Part shown: positions 1 to 12,469 of the stretch, piece by piece
Numbering within the stretch: the first letter of the stretch is position 1
Layout of the letters: each line of letters begins with the position of its first letter
Assembly: GCA_948144175.1 (NCBI GenBank)
Contig: CANXME010002486.1
Location: forward strand, 2,604,001 to 2,668,000
Origin: Closterium sp. NIES-65
Taxonomy: Eukaryota; Streptophyta; Zygnematophyceae; Desmidiales; Closteriaceae
DNA length: 64,000 bases
Reading direction: 5' to 3'
Notes under the pieces: generated by a model
Database searches by the model: none
Told to the model about the DNA's origin: nothing
Seen by the model: the letters and a program-made list of their open reading frames with translations, nothing else
Position numbers and translations under genes: made by a program

Positions 1-1927
1 CGAGCTGCGCGGATCCAGTCGATCAACACCTCAGTGACATCACCCTTGCTGCGCAAGGGGAAGACTGCGGTGTAACGCGAGTAGTCATCAACCACCAGCA
101 GGAAGTAGTGCTCGTGACCCTGTCCACGGACGTGGGCCGGGCCCCACACGTCCATGTGAAGCGTCTGCAGCGGGGAATCTGTCGGAGGAAACTGGGAGGA
201 GTGAGGGGCAGCCCGCTACCGTCCCTCGACACAGGGGACACAGGTAGGGCCAGGCCCCTGAGGAAGGGGTGGGAGGGACCGGGGAAGACCTGAAACAAGG
301 AAACGGGAGGCCAAGCCTTTGAGACGAAGCAGAGAGGGGTGACCAAGGCGGTGGTGCCAGAGGAGAGTCTTGTGAGACAGGAGACGACACGAACAGGGAC
401 CAGACCTGGACGCTGCAGCAAACACCTGACCCGACGCAGCTACCCGACCAGACTCAGTGACTGGAGGAGACGCAGTGGTCAGTGTGTACAGGCTCGACCC
501 CGGCTGACGTGTGAACGTGGCCAAGTGTCGGCCTGTACGAGCCTCAGTGCAGTGTGTCACCCGCTGACTCGCAGGAGTGAACTGGTGCACTCCCCCATCC
601 TGTAGGTCAGCACCACTCACCAAGTTCGTAGAGAACGAGGGGAGGTAAAGACCAGACAGGGTGCCAGAGGGAGCCGCCGGACACGGGAGGACTGTGGAGA
701 AGTGAGCAAGGACAGGACCCCCGGAGGGGTCAGCCAGAGACACCGCAACCGGCCGACCAAGCGGTGTGAGTGTGGTGCGGTCTCGAAAGAAGGAGCGAGA
801 AGCCCCAGAGTCAAGGGTGAAGGTGAGGGAGGCCGAAGCCGACGCAGTACCTGAGAGAGCAGACTCACCAGCACCTGAGGACGTAGATGCACTAGCACCT
901 AGAGAAGCAGCCTCGCAAGCACCTAGGGCAGCAGCCTCACCAGTACCGAGAGCAGCAGTCTCAATGCCCGGGTCAGGCGGAAAACACCGGTAACAGTCAC
1001 CCTCATCACTAATAGTCACAGCATACATGGCAGAAAGAATAGCATCAAAGTCAAGATCAAAGATAGCAACTCTCGCCCTAGACAGCTCGCCCCTGCGAGG
1101 GATCTCTGTGGCCTCAGGGAACTGGTGACGCCACGCGTCCGTCAGGCGGCCAAAGCAGCGCTGGGTGGGGTGCGCACCTCCACACTCCTAACCCGCGCGG
1201 TCGCCTGTGCGCAGAACGTAGGTGCACGGACCAGTAACCCCACCCCGCTGGCGTGCAGCGTACCACTCACGGAGCTGCTGAGGGGACAGGGTCTCACGAC
1301 CGCACTGCAGCTGCTGGCGCGGACCACCACCAGAGCCACTCCTCTGCGTAGAACTGCGACCAGCTCCACCGCCACCTCCGCCACCTCCGCCGCCTCCGCC
1401 ACCGCCGCCGCCTCCGCCACCACCTCCGCCTCTGCTCCCTCCGCCACCACCGCCTCCGCCTCCGCCTCCACTGTTGCCACCGGCACCCCCACCCCCTCCA
1501 CCACTCCCACTACCACCCCCACTCCCTCCGCCGCCTCCACCGCCTCCTCCACCGCCCCCGCCGGCTCCTCCAACGCCCTTGCCCCCCTTGCCCTTGACTG
1601 TGCGGTGCTTCCCCGAAGGGGCGGACGCAGCGCCGACCGACTCAAAACTAGCAAGGGCGGCCGCAGCAGCAGAAGCAAGAGAGGGCAAGAGGGGGGAGGG
1701 AGTACACCCCTCAAACACAGGGGTGCGGGGGTCACCACGAGAGGCTCCTACAGCGACTATGCTCATCTCCGCCACTAGGAGGGCCTTCTAGAGGAGGTCA
1801 ACGGTGAGAGTGGTGGGGCACACTGCAAGGAAGTGGTCCCTGACTACGCGGAGGGAGTCAGGTAGCCGGGCGACTATCTAATAGAGGGTGATGTACATGG
1901 GGGGGGGGGGGGGGGGGGGGGGGGGGT
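1..1927 (-). pseudogene. Copia A gag-pol remnant
   Basis: The minus-strand frames carry, in order, the end of the gag domain (MYITLY at about 1890), a glycine-rich stretch (1330-1600), an aspartic protease segment with DSGASRSF, and the GAG-pre-integrase zinc segment (WHHRLGHPS...CVPC, within 216-1028). The first integrase residues follow in another frame to the window edge. Stops interrupt the reading (one right after MYITLY, one after CVEGR), and the frame changes several times. A run of about 27 G (1900-1926) has replaced the proline codons before MYITLY. Not functional. Confidence 0.8.
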
Positions 1928-2188
1928 TCTTGGCGCAGAAATCAGCAGGAAGCGCAGCGAGTGTATCTAGTGCGGGGTAGGCGACGAGGCCGAAGGGCGG
2001 CGGGTCGGGTCCAGGAAGGACGGCGCGAGGGCCGCGAGGTAGGCGACGGGGCCGCTAGGGCGGCGCGACGGGGTCGAGAAAGGGGAGCGCGACTCGGGCT
2101 AGGGCTGAGCGCGCTTCGGGCAGGAAAAAAATTTCGAAATTGGTGGGCCCTAGGAACAGTTCCCACAAGTGAACTTGCTCTAATACCA

Positions 2189-2315
2189 TGAGAAAATTGA
2201 AACAAGAATGAATGACTAAAGGAAAGTTGGGTACAAGTACAAACCCTAGTAAAGCTGTACCCCATATGTGCTACCCCACTATAGCCTACAACAGCTATGT
2301 CATATAAATCTGACA
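2189..2315 (-). repeat. 5' LTR of Copia A
   Basis: A 127-bp terminal repeat that begins TGTCAG at 2315 and ends before the primer site at 2188 on the minus strand. It aligns with the 132-bp LTRs at 13476-13607 and 20613-20744, sharing the blocks GTGGGGTA, GGGGTACA and TTTGTACTC. The primer-binding site at 2177-2188 reads TGGTATTAGAGC, one change from the plant initiator tRNA-Met site. Confidence 0.8.
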
Positions 2316-4422
2316 CTTACTGGAGGTCTTGCTGAGCGTCGTGAGCCTACCTCTCGTCCTGCGTCGCCTGTTCGTGCTGCTCGCACTGGTCGTCGTGTTC
2401 CGCGTCAGCGTCCTCCTACGGTCCCGGGCACGCACCAGATGGCACTGCGCCCTTCCACTGCTCCACTGCGTGTCCTTTGCCGTCTCCTCCAGAATCCTCT
2501 ATTCCTGCTCTTGCTGACCCGGAGTCTGACTCCCTTCGTGCTGCCAGTCATACTTTCACGCGTCTCCTGGCTAGTGCTGTTACTGACCCTTCCTTTGAGT
2601 CCACTGCTGCGTCAGCCTTAGCTGCTGAGCTTGTTGACTTCGCTGCTCACTGTCATCTAGACTACGCTGCTAGTCTTGTTGCTGAGTCTGCGTCTGTCTG
2701 TCCTCCGTCCGTCGGGGGTGAGTGTGCTCTTAGCACGGACGTCCTTGAGGACAGGCAAGAGCAGTTCCACTGTTTTGCTGCTGCTTTAGCTCATTTCGTG
2801 TCCAGGCTGATTGCCCCTGAGGGAGACCCGGATGCACCAGACATCCCGACTCCGCGCTCTTACGCAGAGTCGATAGAGGGTCCCTACTCCTCTCTGTGGC
2901 AATCAGCCATGGACGCAGAGATGGCTTCCTGGAAGTCCACAGGCACCTACGTTGACGAGGTTCCCCCACCTGGGGCGAACATCGTCAGTGGCATGTGGAT
3001 TTTCAGGGTGAAGCGGCCGCCGGGTTCTCCACCTGTCTTCAAGGCACGTTACGTGGCTCAAGGCTTCAGTCAGCGGCAGGGAGTTGACTAGTTTCAGACC
3101 TTCTCTCCCACCCCGAAGATGACCACTCTTCGGGTGCTGCTGCACATAGCTGCTCAGCGCGACTACGAGCTTCACTCTCTTGACTTCAGCACAGCTTTCC
3201 TACAGGGCAGCCTGCACGAGGAGATCTGGCTGCGCCTCCCACCTGGCTTCTCTGGTTCGTTTCCTCATGGTACCCAGTGGAGCCTCCGGCGGCCAGTCTA
3301 CGGTCTCCGCCAGGCGCCCCGTGAGTGGCACGACACACTGAGGTCTAGACTTGCGGCTCTTGGGTTTGCTCCTTCTACAGCCGACCCGTCGATGTTTCTA
3401 CGCATCGACACCTCTTTGCCACCGTTCTACATCCTCGTGTGCGTCGACGACTTGGTCTTTGCCACAGCTGACACTGCTGGACTCGCCCACGTGAAGTCCG
3501 AGCTGCAGAAGAGACACACGTGCACAGACCTGGGTGAACTGCGCAGCTATCTTGGCTTGCAGATCACCCGGATAGAGTACGGCGCACCATTACCCTGACT
3601 CAGTCACACATGGTGCAGCAGGTCCTTCAGCGCTTCGACTTCACGTACTCCTCGCCTCAGGCCACTCCTCTGTCTACTCGCCACTCGCTCTCAGCTCTGC
3701 CTTCGAATGAGTCCGTAGAGCCGAGTGGCCAGTACCCAGAGCTTGTTGGCTGCCTCATGTACCTGATCACCTGCACTCAACCTGACCTTGCATGCCCGCT
3801 TAGCATCCTGGCACGCTATGTTGCTCCTGGGAGACACCAATCAGAGCACATGGCTGCAGCGAAGAGGGTGTTGCGCTACTTGTGCAGTACGTCGGACATG
3901 GGGCTAGTGCTTGGAGGGCGGAGTCCAGTGGTCCTCACTGGTCACGAAGACGCGTCTTGGGTTGACGACTTGGCTACGCAGCGGTCTTCACAGGGTTACA
4001 CCTTCAGCCTTGGTTCCGGCTCTGTCTCGTGGCGGTCTACCCGCTCATCTTCTGTTCTCAGCTCCAGCTGTGAGCCTGAGATCTACGCAGGGGCCATGGC
4101 TGCACAGGAGTTATGCTAGCTCACCTACCTGCTGACTAACCTCGGAGAGCCGCTTCGTTCTCCTCCAGTTCTGTACGTAGACAACAAGGACATGCTGGCC
4201 TTGTGTCGGGAGCACAGACTAGAGCACAGAACGAAGCACATTGCTCTTCCCTACTTCCTTGCTCGTGAGCTGCAGCAGTGTGGTCAGCTGCGCCTTGCTT
4301 ACGTGGCCTCTCGGGCCAACACTGCTGATATCTTTACCAAGGCACTTCAGCCTTGTGATCATCAGCGCTTTTGTACGATGCTAGGTCTTGTGCCTACTTG
4401 GCCTCACTTGCTCACTTCTTGA
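2316..4422 (+). pseudogene. Copia B reverse transcriptase-RNase H
   Basis: The segments at 2477-3091, 3119-3598, 3610-4119 and 4192-4422 align in order with the C-terminal 600 residues of the intact polyprotein at 14441-20401. Visible are the RT entry (AMDAEMASWKSTGTYVDEV), the catalytic motif changed from YVDD to CVDD, and the RNase H motifs (GHEDASW, YVDNKDM). Breaks: a TAG inside GVDYFQTF (about 3089), a frameshift near 3570, and a further stop near 4117. The TAG is identical in position to the one in Copia F. Confidence 0.85.
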
Positions 4423-4575
4423 CCTTGCTTGTACTGTGATCTATATATACATGCTCTTGCTTGTTTACCTTTTTTTATATATAATCCTGCATGAGAACTG
4501 TGTGGTGACGTTGTGATCCACCCTGAGCTTGCTTTGCTTGACTGGTCTTGTGACCCCTAGTTCTCCCCCACTTTG

Positions 4576-4673
4576 TAAGCTCTAGTGGGGTAGACACTAA
4601 GGGGTACAGGTTTCCAGGGTTTGATATTTGTATCCAACATTTTTCCTATTTCAATCATTCCTTATTCTTCACA
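4576..4673 (+). repeat. 3' LTR remnant of Copia B
   Basis: Runs from a CTAGTGGGGTAG block to TTCTTCACA at 4673, matching the middle and end of the family LTR. The first 30 or so bases, including TGTCAG, are missing; the preceding CCCCCACTTTG stretch is the usual pre-LTR sequence of this family. Confidence 0.7.
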
Positions 4674-5105
4674 TAGGAATCCATTGGTGTAGTCCCAAAC
4701 CGAACCGAGCTTGCGCCAGGTGCTCAGTTTCTGACGGGCGGAGATTGATGCCGCGATTGGCTCAAACCTCCTTCGCAGTCTTGCGCACCACGTGTCCGAC
4801 GTGCGATAGTGGGTTACCTCTATGAAATATGATAGTGCCCAGGGTCCAAAAGATCCTTCCCGTTGCGTTAGAATCTCGTAGTCGCTCCACTTCGTCACAA
4901 TGATGTGCCACCAATCCATGGCGGGTCCTCGCAGCAACGACACGACGTAGGGAATTTTCGACACATCTGATGAGACGTGGTTGGTGTCGAAAAATACTAT
5001 AATCATAAAGATCCACGTCTGAACCGTCGAACCACCCCAATGACTCGGGTCGAAACATGGCGGATGCCGTGGCTTGAGTGGCATTGGTGACGAGAGTGCC
5101 GACTC
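4674..5105 (-). pseudogene. Ty3/gypsy gag fragment, right-hand piece of an interrupted gag
   Basis: Minus-strand frames give a gypsy gag core: PMPLKPRHPPCFDPSHWGG, VSLLRGPAMDWW and a following arginine-rich segment. It is homologous to the reversed gag piece at 55555-55838 (PMPLKLQRPPCFDPIQRGG, VSLLRGPAV). The reading is split over two frames. Its N-terminal continuation lies at 12601-13003, beyond the inserted Copia C, with the GACTC duplication on both sides of the break. Confidence 0.72.
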
Positions 5106-5236
5106 TGTGAGAATCTGAGGAAGGAATGATTGCATTGAGCAGCATAAGGAGTACAAGTAGGAAACCCTAAAGTGTTGTACCCCATATTGACTACCCCACT
5201 ACAGCCTAAACAGACTATATCATATATAGTTCGACA
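5106..5236 (-). repeat. 3' LTR of Copia C
   Basis: 131 bp, TGTCGAACTATATA at the 5' side (5236) to TTCTCACA (5106) in minus orientation. Preceded on the minus strand by the family's CCCCCACTTTGCCTATGGGG pre-LTR/polypurine region. Confidence 0.9.
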
Positions 5237-5469
5237 CACCCCCATAGGCAAAGTGGGGGAGAACAAGGGGTCAGAAGACCAGTCAAGAGAAGCAAGGCAA
5301 GCCTAGGGTGGATCACAACGTCACCACACAATCTGAGCACAAGCACAAGGCCACAAGGCCAGTTCACATGCAGAATTATACATCAAGAAGAACAAGCAAG
5401 GCAGTGATCTCAACCTAGCAAGAGTAAGCATGCAAGTGCAGGTATATATAGATCACAGTGGAAGCAAAG

Positions 5470-8400
5470 TCAAGAGGTGAGCAAGTGAGGCCAAGTAGGC
5501 ACAAGACCTAGCAAAGTACAGAAGCGCTGATGATCACAAGGCGGAAGTGCCTTGGTAAAGATATCAGCAGTGTTGGCCTCAGAGGCCACGTAGGTAAGGC
5601 GCAGCTGACCGCGCTGCTGCAGCTCACGAGCAAGGAAGTAGTGAAGAGCAATGTGCTTCGTTCTGTGCTCCAGTCTGTGCTCCCGACACAAGGCCAGCAT
5701 GGCCTTGTTGTCTACGTAAAGAACTGGAGGAGAACGAGGCGGCTCTCCTAGGTCAGTCAGCAGGTAGGTGAGCCAGCGTAGCTCCTGTGCAGCCATGGCC
5801 CCTGCGTAGATCTCGGCCTCACAGCTGGAGCCGAGAACAGAAGACGAGCGGGTAGACCGCCACGAGACAGAGCGGGAACCAAGGCTGAACGTGTAACCCT
5901 GCGACGACCGCTGCGTAGCCTGGTCGTCAGCCCAAGAAGCGTCTGCGTGACCTGTGGGACCACTGGACGTCTCCCTCCAAGCACTAGCCCCATGCCCGAC
6001 GTACTGCACAAGTAGCGCAACACCCTCTTCGCTGCAGCCATGTGCTTTGGTCGGTGTCTCCCAGGAGCCACATAGCGTGCCAAGATGCTAAGATGGTATG
6101 CTAGGTCAGGTCGTGTGCAGGTCATCAGGTACATGAGGCAGCCAACAAGCTCTGGGTACGGGCCACTCGGCTCTACGGACTCATTCGAAGGCAGAGCTGA
6201 GAGCGAGTGGCGAGTAGACAGAGGAGTGGCCTGAGGCGAGGAGTACGTGAAGTCGAAGCGCTGAAGGACCTGCTGCACCATGTGTGACTGAGTCAGTGTA
6301 ATGGTGCGGCGTGCTCTGTCCCGGGTGATCTCCAAGCCAAGGTAGCTGCGCAGTTCACCGAGGTCTGTGCACGTGTGTCTTTTCTACAGCTCAGACTTCA
6401 CGTAGGCGAGTCCAGCAGTGTCAGCATTGGCAAAGACCAAGTCTTCGACGTACACGAGGATGTAGAACGGCGGCAAAGAGGTGTCGGTGCGCAGAAACAG
6501 CGACGGGTCGGCAGTGCAGAACGGCGGCAAAGAGGTGTCGGTGCGCAGAAACAGCGACGGGCCGGCAGTAGAAGGAGCAAACCCAAGAGCCGCAAGTGTA
6601 GTCCTCAGTGTGTCGTGCCACTCACGGGGGGCCTGGCGGAGACCGTAGACTGGCCGCCGGAGGGTCCACTGGGTACCAGGAGGGAACGACCCAGTCAAGC
6701 CAGGTGGGCGGCGCAGCCAGATCTCCTCGTGCAGGCTGCCCTGCAAGAAAGCTGTGCTGAAGTCAAGAGAGTGAAGCTCGTAGTCGCGCTGAGCGGTTAT
6801 GTGCAGCAGCACTCGAAGAGTGGTCATCTTCGGGGTAGGGGAGAAGGTTTGAAAGTAGTCAACTCCCTGCCGCTGACTGAAGCCACGAGCCACGTAACGC
6901 GCCTTGAAGACAGGCGGAGAACCTGGCGGCCGCTTCACCCTGTAAATCCACATGCCACTGATCATGTTCGCCCTAGGTGGGGGAACCTCGTCGACGTAGG
7001 TGCCTGTGGACTTCCAGGAAGCCATCTCTGCGTCCATGGCTGACTGCCACTGTGAGGAGTAGGGACCCTCGATCGCCTCAGCGTACGATCGAGGAGTCGG
7101 GATGTCTGGTGCATCCAGGTCTCGCTCAGGGGCAATCAGCGTGGACACGAGATGAGCTAAAGTAGCAGGAAAACACTGGAACCCCTCCTGCCTGTCCGCA
7201 AGGACGTCCGTGCTAAGAGCACACTCACCCCGGACGGACGGAGGACAGACAGACTCAGACTCAGCAACAAGACTAGCAGCGTAGTCTAGACGTCAGTGAG
7301 CACCAAAGTCGACAAGCTCAGCAACTAAGGCAGACGCAGCAGTGGACTCAAAAGAAGGGTTAGTGACAACAGTAGCCAGAAGACACGTGACACTAGGACT
7401 GGCAGCACGAAGAGAGTCAGACACAGGGTCGGCAAGAGTAGGAAGAGAGGACTCTGGAGGAGACGGCAACGGGACACGCAGTGGAGCAGTGGAAGGACGC
7501 AGTGCCATCTGGTGTATGCCGGGGACCGCAGGACGAGACGCAGGCTCACGACGCTCAGCAAGACCTCCAGTAGGACCAGCGTAGGGAGAAGGAGCAGGCA
7601 GGGGGGAGGTGGGCTGTAACTGTGACCGCGACTGGACAGGCTGTGGACACGCTAAGGGAGGATCAGGATCAGTGGAGGGCAAGAGACCAAGAACCTGCTC
7701 AAGGAGCGGAACGAAGTACAGCCTCGGCCGCGCAGCGACTGTAGAACCAGCAGGGACAGCACTAGTACCCCCAGCGGCAGCATCAGCGCCAGCAGCACCT
7801 CCAGCTCCAAGATCGCCAACTCCAGCACCCTCAGAAGCACCAGCGCTAGCAGAACCACCAGCGCCAACACCCCCTGCAGCTCCAGCTCCAGAAGCTCCAG
7901 CTCCATCAGCTCCAGCAGCTCCAGCAGCACCAGCTCCAGTAGCACCTCCAGCAGGACTCCTGGTCCCAGCAGCTCCAGAGCCGCCAGGACGAGCACCTCC
8001 AGGACCAGTAGCAACAATAGTACCTCTAGCTCTAGCGCCGGGCAAACCACTCGCGCAGCTCCTGCGGAGAGAGGAGCTCCCGCCTCGACTAAGCACCGCC
8101 ATAGGCCACACGAGTAGACCTAGCACCCCCAGGCTCCGCACCCCCAGGCTGAGCACCCCCAGGCTCCGCACCCTCAGGCTCAGCACCCCCAGACTCCGCA
8201 CCCCCAGGCTCAGCACCCTAAGACTCAGCACCGCCAGGCTCCGCACCCCCAGACCCGGCACCCGCACGCACAGCGCCCCTAGCAGCACCAGAGTCAACAG
8301 CTACCTCAACAGGCTCAAGTGCGTCTACCTGGGACACACCTGACGGGGCAGGACCTTGAGGGGGGAGGGTCTACCGGGGGAGGACCTGGCGCAAGGAAGA

Positions 8401-11258
8401 GGGGCGGCGGGGGGAGGGGCGGAGTGCGGTAGGGGAAGAGACGGTAGTAAGGCACCGACTCGTCAAAGGTGACGTCCTGGGAGGACGGAACACGGCGCGA
8501 GGTGGGGTGGTAGAACCGCCAACCAGGCGCGTTAGGGGGGAAGCCAAGGAAGACGCAGGGAACAGCACGGGGGGACAGCTTGTCCGAAGACAAGTCGCGG
8601 ACAAACGCCCGAGATCCCCAGACCTGAAACGCAGATGCATCGCCAACCTTCCCCGTCCACCGCAAGGTGGGGGAGGTCTCTCGCAAGGAGACCCGGGGCT
8701 GAAGGTTGAGCTGATGCGCCGCGTACTGAACCGCAAACGGCCACAGAAAATGGGGAGCAGCCGCATGGATCATGGACGTACAAGTGACGTCCATGACCAT
8801 TCCAATGCGGCTCTCAGCAATCCCATTTTGCTGTGGAGAGGCCGGAAGCGTGAAGGTCTGGCGGATGCCCTGTGCACGACAGAAGGCTCCCAGACGGGCA
8901 GAGGAACAATCTCCTTCCCTTTCAGAGTGCAGACGCAGAACAGGAAAGTCCGAGCTAAAACTCTCTCTGAGCTGGAGACAAGCTGCGCGGATCCAGTCGA
9001 TCAACACCTCAGTGACGTCACCCTTGCTGTGCAAGGGGAACACCGTGGTGTATGCGAGTAGTCGTCAACCACCAACAAGAAGTAACGCTCATGACCCTGG
9101 CCACGGACGCGGGCGGGGCCCCAGACGTCCATGTGAAGAGGCTGCAGGGGAGCCTCTGTCGGAGGAAACTCGGAGGAGTGAGGAGCGGCGCGCTGCCGCC
9201 CCTCGACGCAGGGGACGCAGGTAGGGACCGGCCCCAGAGGTAGGGAGGGAGGGACCGGGGGAGACCAGAGACAAGGACACGGGAGGCCATGCCTCAGAGA
9301 CGAGGCAGGGAAAGGCGGTGGTGCCAAAGGAGAGTCTGCTGGGACAGGAGACGATACGAGCAGGGCGCAGACTCAGGAACAGACCTGGACGCTGCAGTAA
9401 ACACCTGACTCGATGCAGCTACCTGACCAGACTCAGTAACCGGAGGAGACTTAGTGGTCAGTGTGTACAAGCTCGACCCCGGCTGACGGGTAAACGTGGC
9501 CAAGTGTCGGCCCGTCCGAGCACACGTACAGTGGGTCACCCGCTGACTCGCAGGTGTGAACTGGTCAACCCCCCGATCCTGTAGATCAGCTCAACTCACC
9601 AACTTCGTAGAGAACGAGGGGAGGTAAAGACCTGACGGAGTGCCAGAGGGGGCTGCCGGACACGGTAACACAGTGGAGAAGCTAGCAAGGACAGGACCCC
9701 CAGAGGGGTCCGCCAAGGAGAATAAGTGGAGTAAGCATGGTGCGGTCTCGATAGAAGGAGCGGGAAGCACCCGAGTCAAGGGTGAAGGTGTGCAAGGCCT
9801 GAGCCGACATAGTACCTGAGAGAGCAGACTCACCAGCACCTGGGGCAGCAGACGCACTAGCACCTAGAGTAGCAGCCTCACCAGCACCTAGAGCAGCAGC
9901 CTCAATGCCCAAGTCAGGTGGAACACACAGTTAACAGTCACCCTCATCACTAACAGTCATAGCATACATGGCAGCAAGAATAGCATCATATTCAAGATCA
10001 AAGATAGCAACCCCCGCCCTAGACAGCTCTCCCCAAGCGTCCGTCAGGCGGCCGAAGCAGCGCTGGGTGGAGTGCGTGCCCCCGCACTGCTCACCAGCGC
10101 GGTCGCGTGTACAAAGGACGTAGGTGCAAGGACCAGTACCCCCACCCCGCTGACGCGCAGCGTACCACTCACGAAGATGCCGAGGGGACAGGGTCTCAAG
10201 ACCATGCTGCTGCTGCTGGCGCGGACCACCACCAGAACCACTCCTCTGCGCAGAGCCATGACCAGCTCCACCGCCACCTCCGCCGCCTCCGCCACCGCCG
10301 TGGCCTCTGCTCCCTCCACCACCACCGCCGCCTCCTCCGCCTCCACTGCTGCCACCGACACCTCCACCCCCACCACCACTCCCACCACCACCCCCACCCC
10401 CTCCACTGCCTCCACCACCACCTCCACTGCCCCCACTGGTCCCCCCAGCGCCCTTGCCCCCCTTGCCCTTGCCGGTGCGGCGCTTCGCGCTAGGGACAGA
10501 CGCAGCGCCAATCGACTCGAAACCAACGAGGTCGGCCGCAGCAGCAGAAGAAACAGAGGGCAAGAGGGGGGAGGGAGAACACCCCTCAAAGACGGGTGTG
10601 CAAGAGTCACCACGAGAGGCTCCTACAGCGACTATGCTCTTCTCTGCTGCTAGGAGGCGCTCCTCGAGGAGGTCAATAGTGAGTGTGGTGGGGCAAACTG
10701 AGAGGAAGTGGTCCCTGACTAAGCGAAGGGAGTCTGGGAGCCGGGTGACTATGTAGTAGAGGGTGATGTACATGGGGGGGGGGGGGGGGGGGGGGGGTTC
10801 TTGGCACAGAACTCAGCGGGAAGCGCAGCGCGATAGCGAGTGTCACTAGTGCGAAGGTGCGTAATGAGGTGAGCGACTATGGGAAAGGCAGCAAGGTCAG
10901 GGAACAGGTACGGTAGCATGAGGCGGCTAAGCGCAGCAGTGGCAGAGGAAGAGTAGCGTGCAACTACAGCGTCGTACAAGGTCTTAGCACTCTTGTACTA
11001 GCTAAAGTGCGCACGCTCAGTGGTCGGTAAGTTGCGATGCACAGCAAGGCGTGCAGCAGCATCGCGTGTGGCCCACTGTGAGCGAACAGTGCTGTCAGCA
11101 GTAGCAGGTGGGGCAGGAGAGACACCAGAGGTGAGATCGAACAGTGAGAGTCCATCCGCCCTATCGCACTGTAAGAACAGCTGGAGGTCATCGACCCAGA
11201 CCTCAAAGTCAACAGCACGACCCTCAGTATCAAAGGTAAGGACACCGGGGGTAGCCAT
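5470..11258 (-). pseudogene. Copia C gag-pol
   Basis: Order on the minus strand: gag N-terminus (MATPGVLTFDTEGRAVDF at 11258), stop at a Q codon near 10998, gag core, Gly-rich region (10240-10460), CX13CX3HX4C motif, protease DSGASRSFYRD, pre-integrase zinc segment, integrase, linker (7293-8297), RT (6384-7148) and RNase H (5470-6335). Damage includes the second integrase Asp changed to Glu (LHSEREGD), YVDD changed to YVED, and a 54-bp tandem duplication just before that motif. A run of about 25 G (10773-10797) lies in the gag proline codons. It cannot encode a working polyprotein. Confidence 0.88.
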
Positions 11259-11329
11259 GACTTCAGTGGCCTATCAGGGAGTGAGTTTACCAGTCCAAGG
11301 AAGTAGGGCCGGGGCGCGCTGGAAGAAAG

Positions 11330-12330
11330 GGCGGCTCTGCGGCTCGGCTGCTGGGCGGCTCGGCGGCTCAGCTGCTCGGCGGCTCGGCGGCTCGGCTGCT
11401 CGGCGGCTCGGTTGCTGGGCGGCTCGGCGGCTCGGCTGCCGGCTCGGCGGCTCGGCTGCTGGCCGGCTCGGCGGCTTGGCGGCTCAGCTGCTGGGCGGCT
11501 CGGCGGCTCTGCTGCTGGGCGGCGCGGCGGCTCGGCTGTCTGGCGCCTCGGCTGCTGGGCTGCTGGCGGCTTGGAAGGGGCCGGTAGAGACGGCGACGGG
11601 GTCGTGAAGGGGGGGCGGCGACGGGGCCGCTGAGGGCAGCGACCGGGCCGCTAGGGTCGGCGACGGGGCCGGTAGGGCGGCGACGGGGCCGGTAGGGTGG
11701 CGGCGGGGCCGGTAGGGTCGGCGACGGGGCCGGTGAGGGCGGCGACAGGGCCGTGGGGGTCGGTGACGGGGCCGGTAGGGTCGGCGTCGGGGCCGCTTAG
11801 GGTCGGCGACGGGGCCGGTAGGGTCGGGGACGGGGCCGCTTAGGGCGGCGACGGGGCCGGTAGGGTCGGCGAAGGGGCCGGTAGGGTCGGCGACGGGGCC
11901 GCTGAGGGCGGGGACGGGGCCGATAGGGCGGCTACGGGGCCGCTTAGGGCGGCGACGGGGCCGCAAGGGCGGCGACGGGGCTGCAAGGGTCGGCGACGGG
12001 GCTGCAAGGGTCGGCGACGGGGCCGAAAGGGTCGGCGACGGGGCGACAGGGCGACGACGGGGCTGCAAGGGTCGGCTACGGGGCCGACAGGGCAGCGACA
12101 GGGCCGCTTAGGGCGGCGACGGGGCCGCAAGGGTCGGCGACGGGGCCGACAGGGTGGCGACGGGGGCGCAAGGGTCGGCAACGGGGCCGATAGGGCGGCG
12201 ACGGGGCCGCTAGGGTCGGCAACGGGGCCGTCAGGGCGGCGACGGGGCCGCTAGGGTCGGCTACGGGGCCGGCAGGGCGGCGACGGGGCCGTGAGAGGGG
12301 GCCGCTAGGGGCCTGAGGAGGGCGCGACGG
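11330..12330 (-). repeat. G/C-rich tandem repeats in Copia C leader
   Basis: Two arrays lie between the primer site and gag. 11330-11570 is built from short GGCGGCTCGGCTGCT-like units. 11600-12300 is built from imperfect 20-25-bp units around GGCGACGGGGCCG and TAGGGTC. Frames through them are open only because the repeats lack stops; there is no coding signal. Confidence 0.8.
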
Positions 12331-12469
12331 GCCTCTAAGGGCTAGGACGCGACAGTAGGAAGGGCACACGGGGCGCGACTCGGGCAGAAGCAAAGCGCGC
12401 TCCGGGCAGGAAAAAAAATCGTGGTGGGCCCTTAGGAAGCGTTCCCACTAGGGAACCTGCTCTATACCA

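Larger units (their letters stand above)
1..2315 (-). mobile_element. Copia A: 5' part of a decayed Ty1/copia element
   Basis: Read on the minus strand, this runs from a 127-bp LTR (2189-2315) through a tRNA primer site, a short G/C-rich leader, a gag remnant, protease and the start of integrase, and then leaves the window at position 1. It belongs to the same family as the complete element at 13476-20744. The base after its LTR (2316) is internal sequence of Copia B, so A was inserted into B. The N-terminal half of gag is deleted: leader sequence joins directly to the region just before the glycine-rich part. The target duplication cannot be checked because the far end lies outside the window. 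Confidence 0.85.
2316..4673 (+). mobile_element. Copia B: 3' half of a Ty1/copia element
   Basis: Plus-strand copia sequence split by the insertion of Copia A at 2315/2316. It contains the end of the linker, reverse transcriptase, RNase H, the conserved 3' untranslated stretch and a damaged 3' LTR. The next bases (4674 onward) are Ty3/gypsy gag on the opposite strand, so B itself was inserted into that gypsy copy. The 5' part must lie beyond the left edge. Confidence 0.82.

Noticed and set aside
7609..8343. Plus-strand proline-rich 244-codon frame
   Set aside because: Shadow of the Copia C linker on the minus strand.
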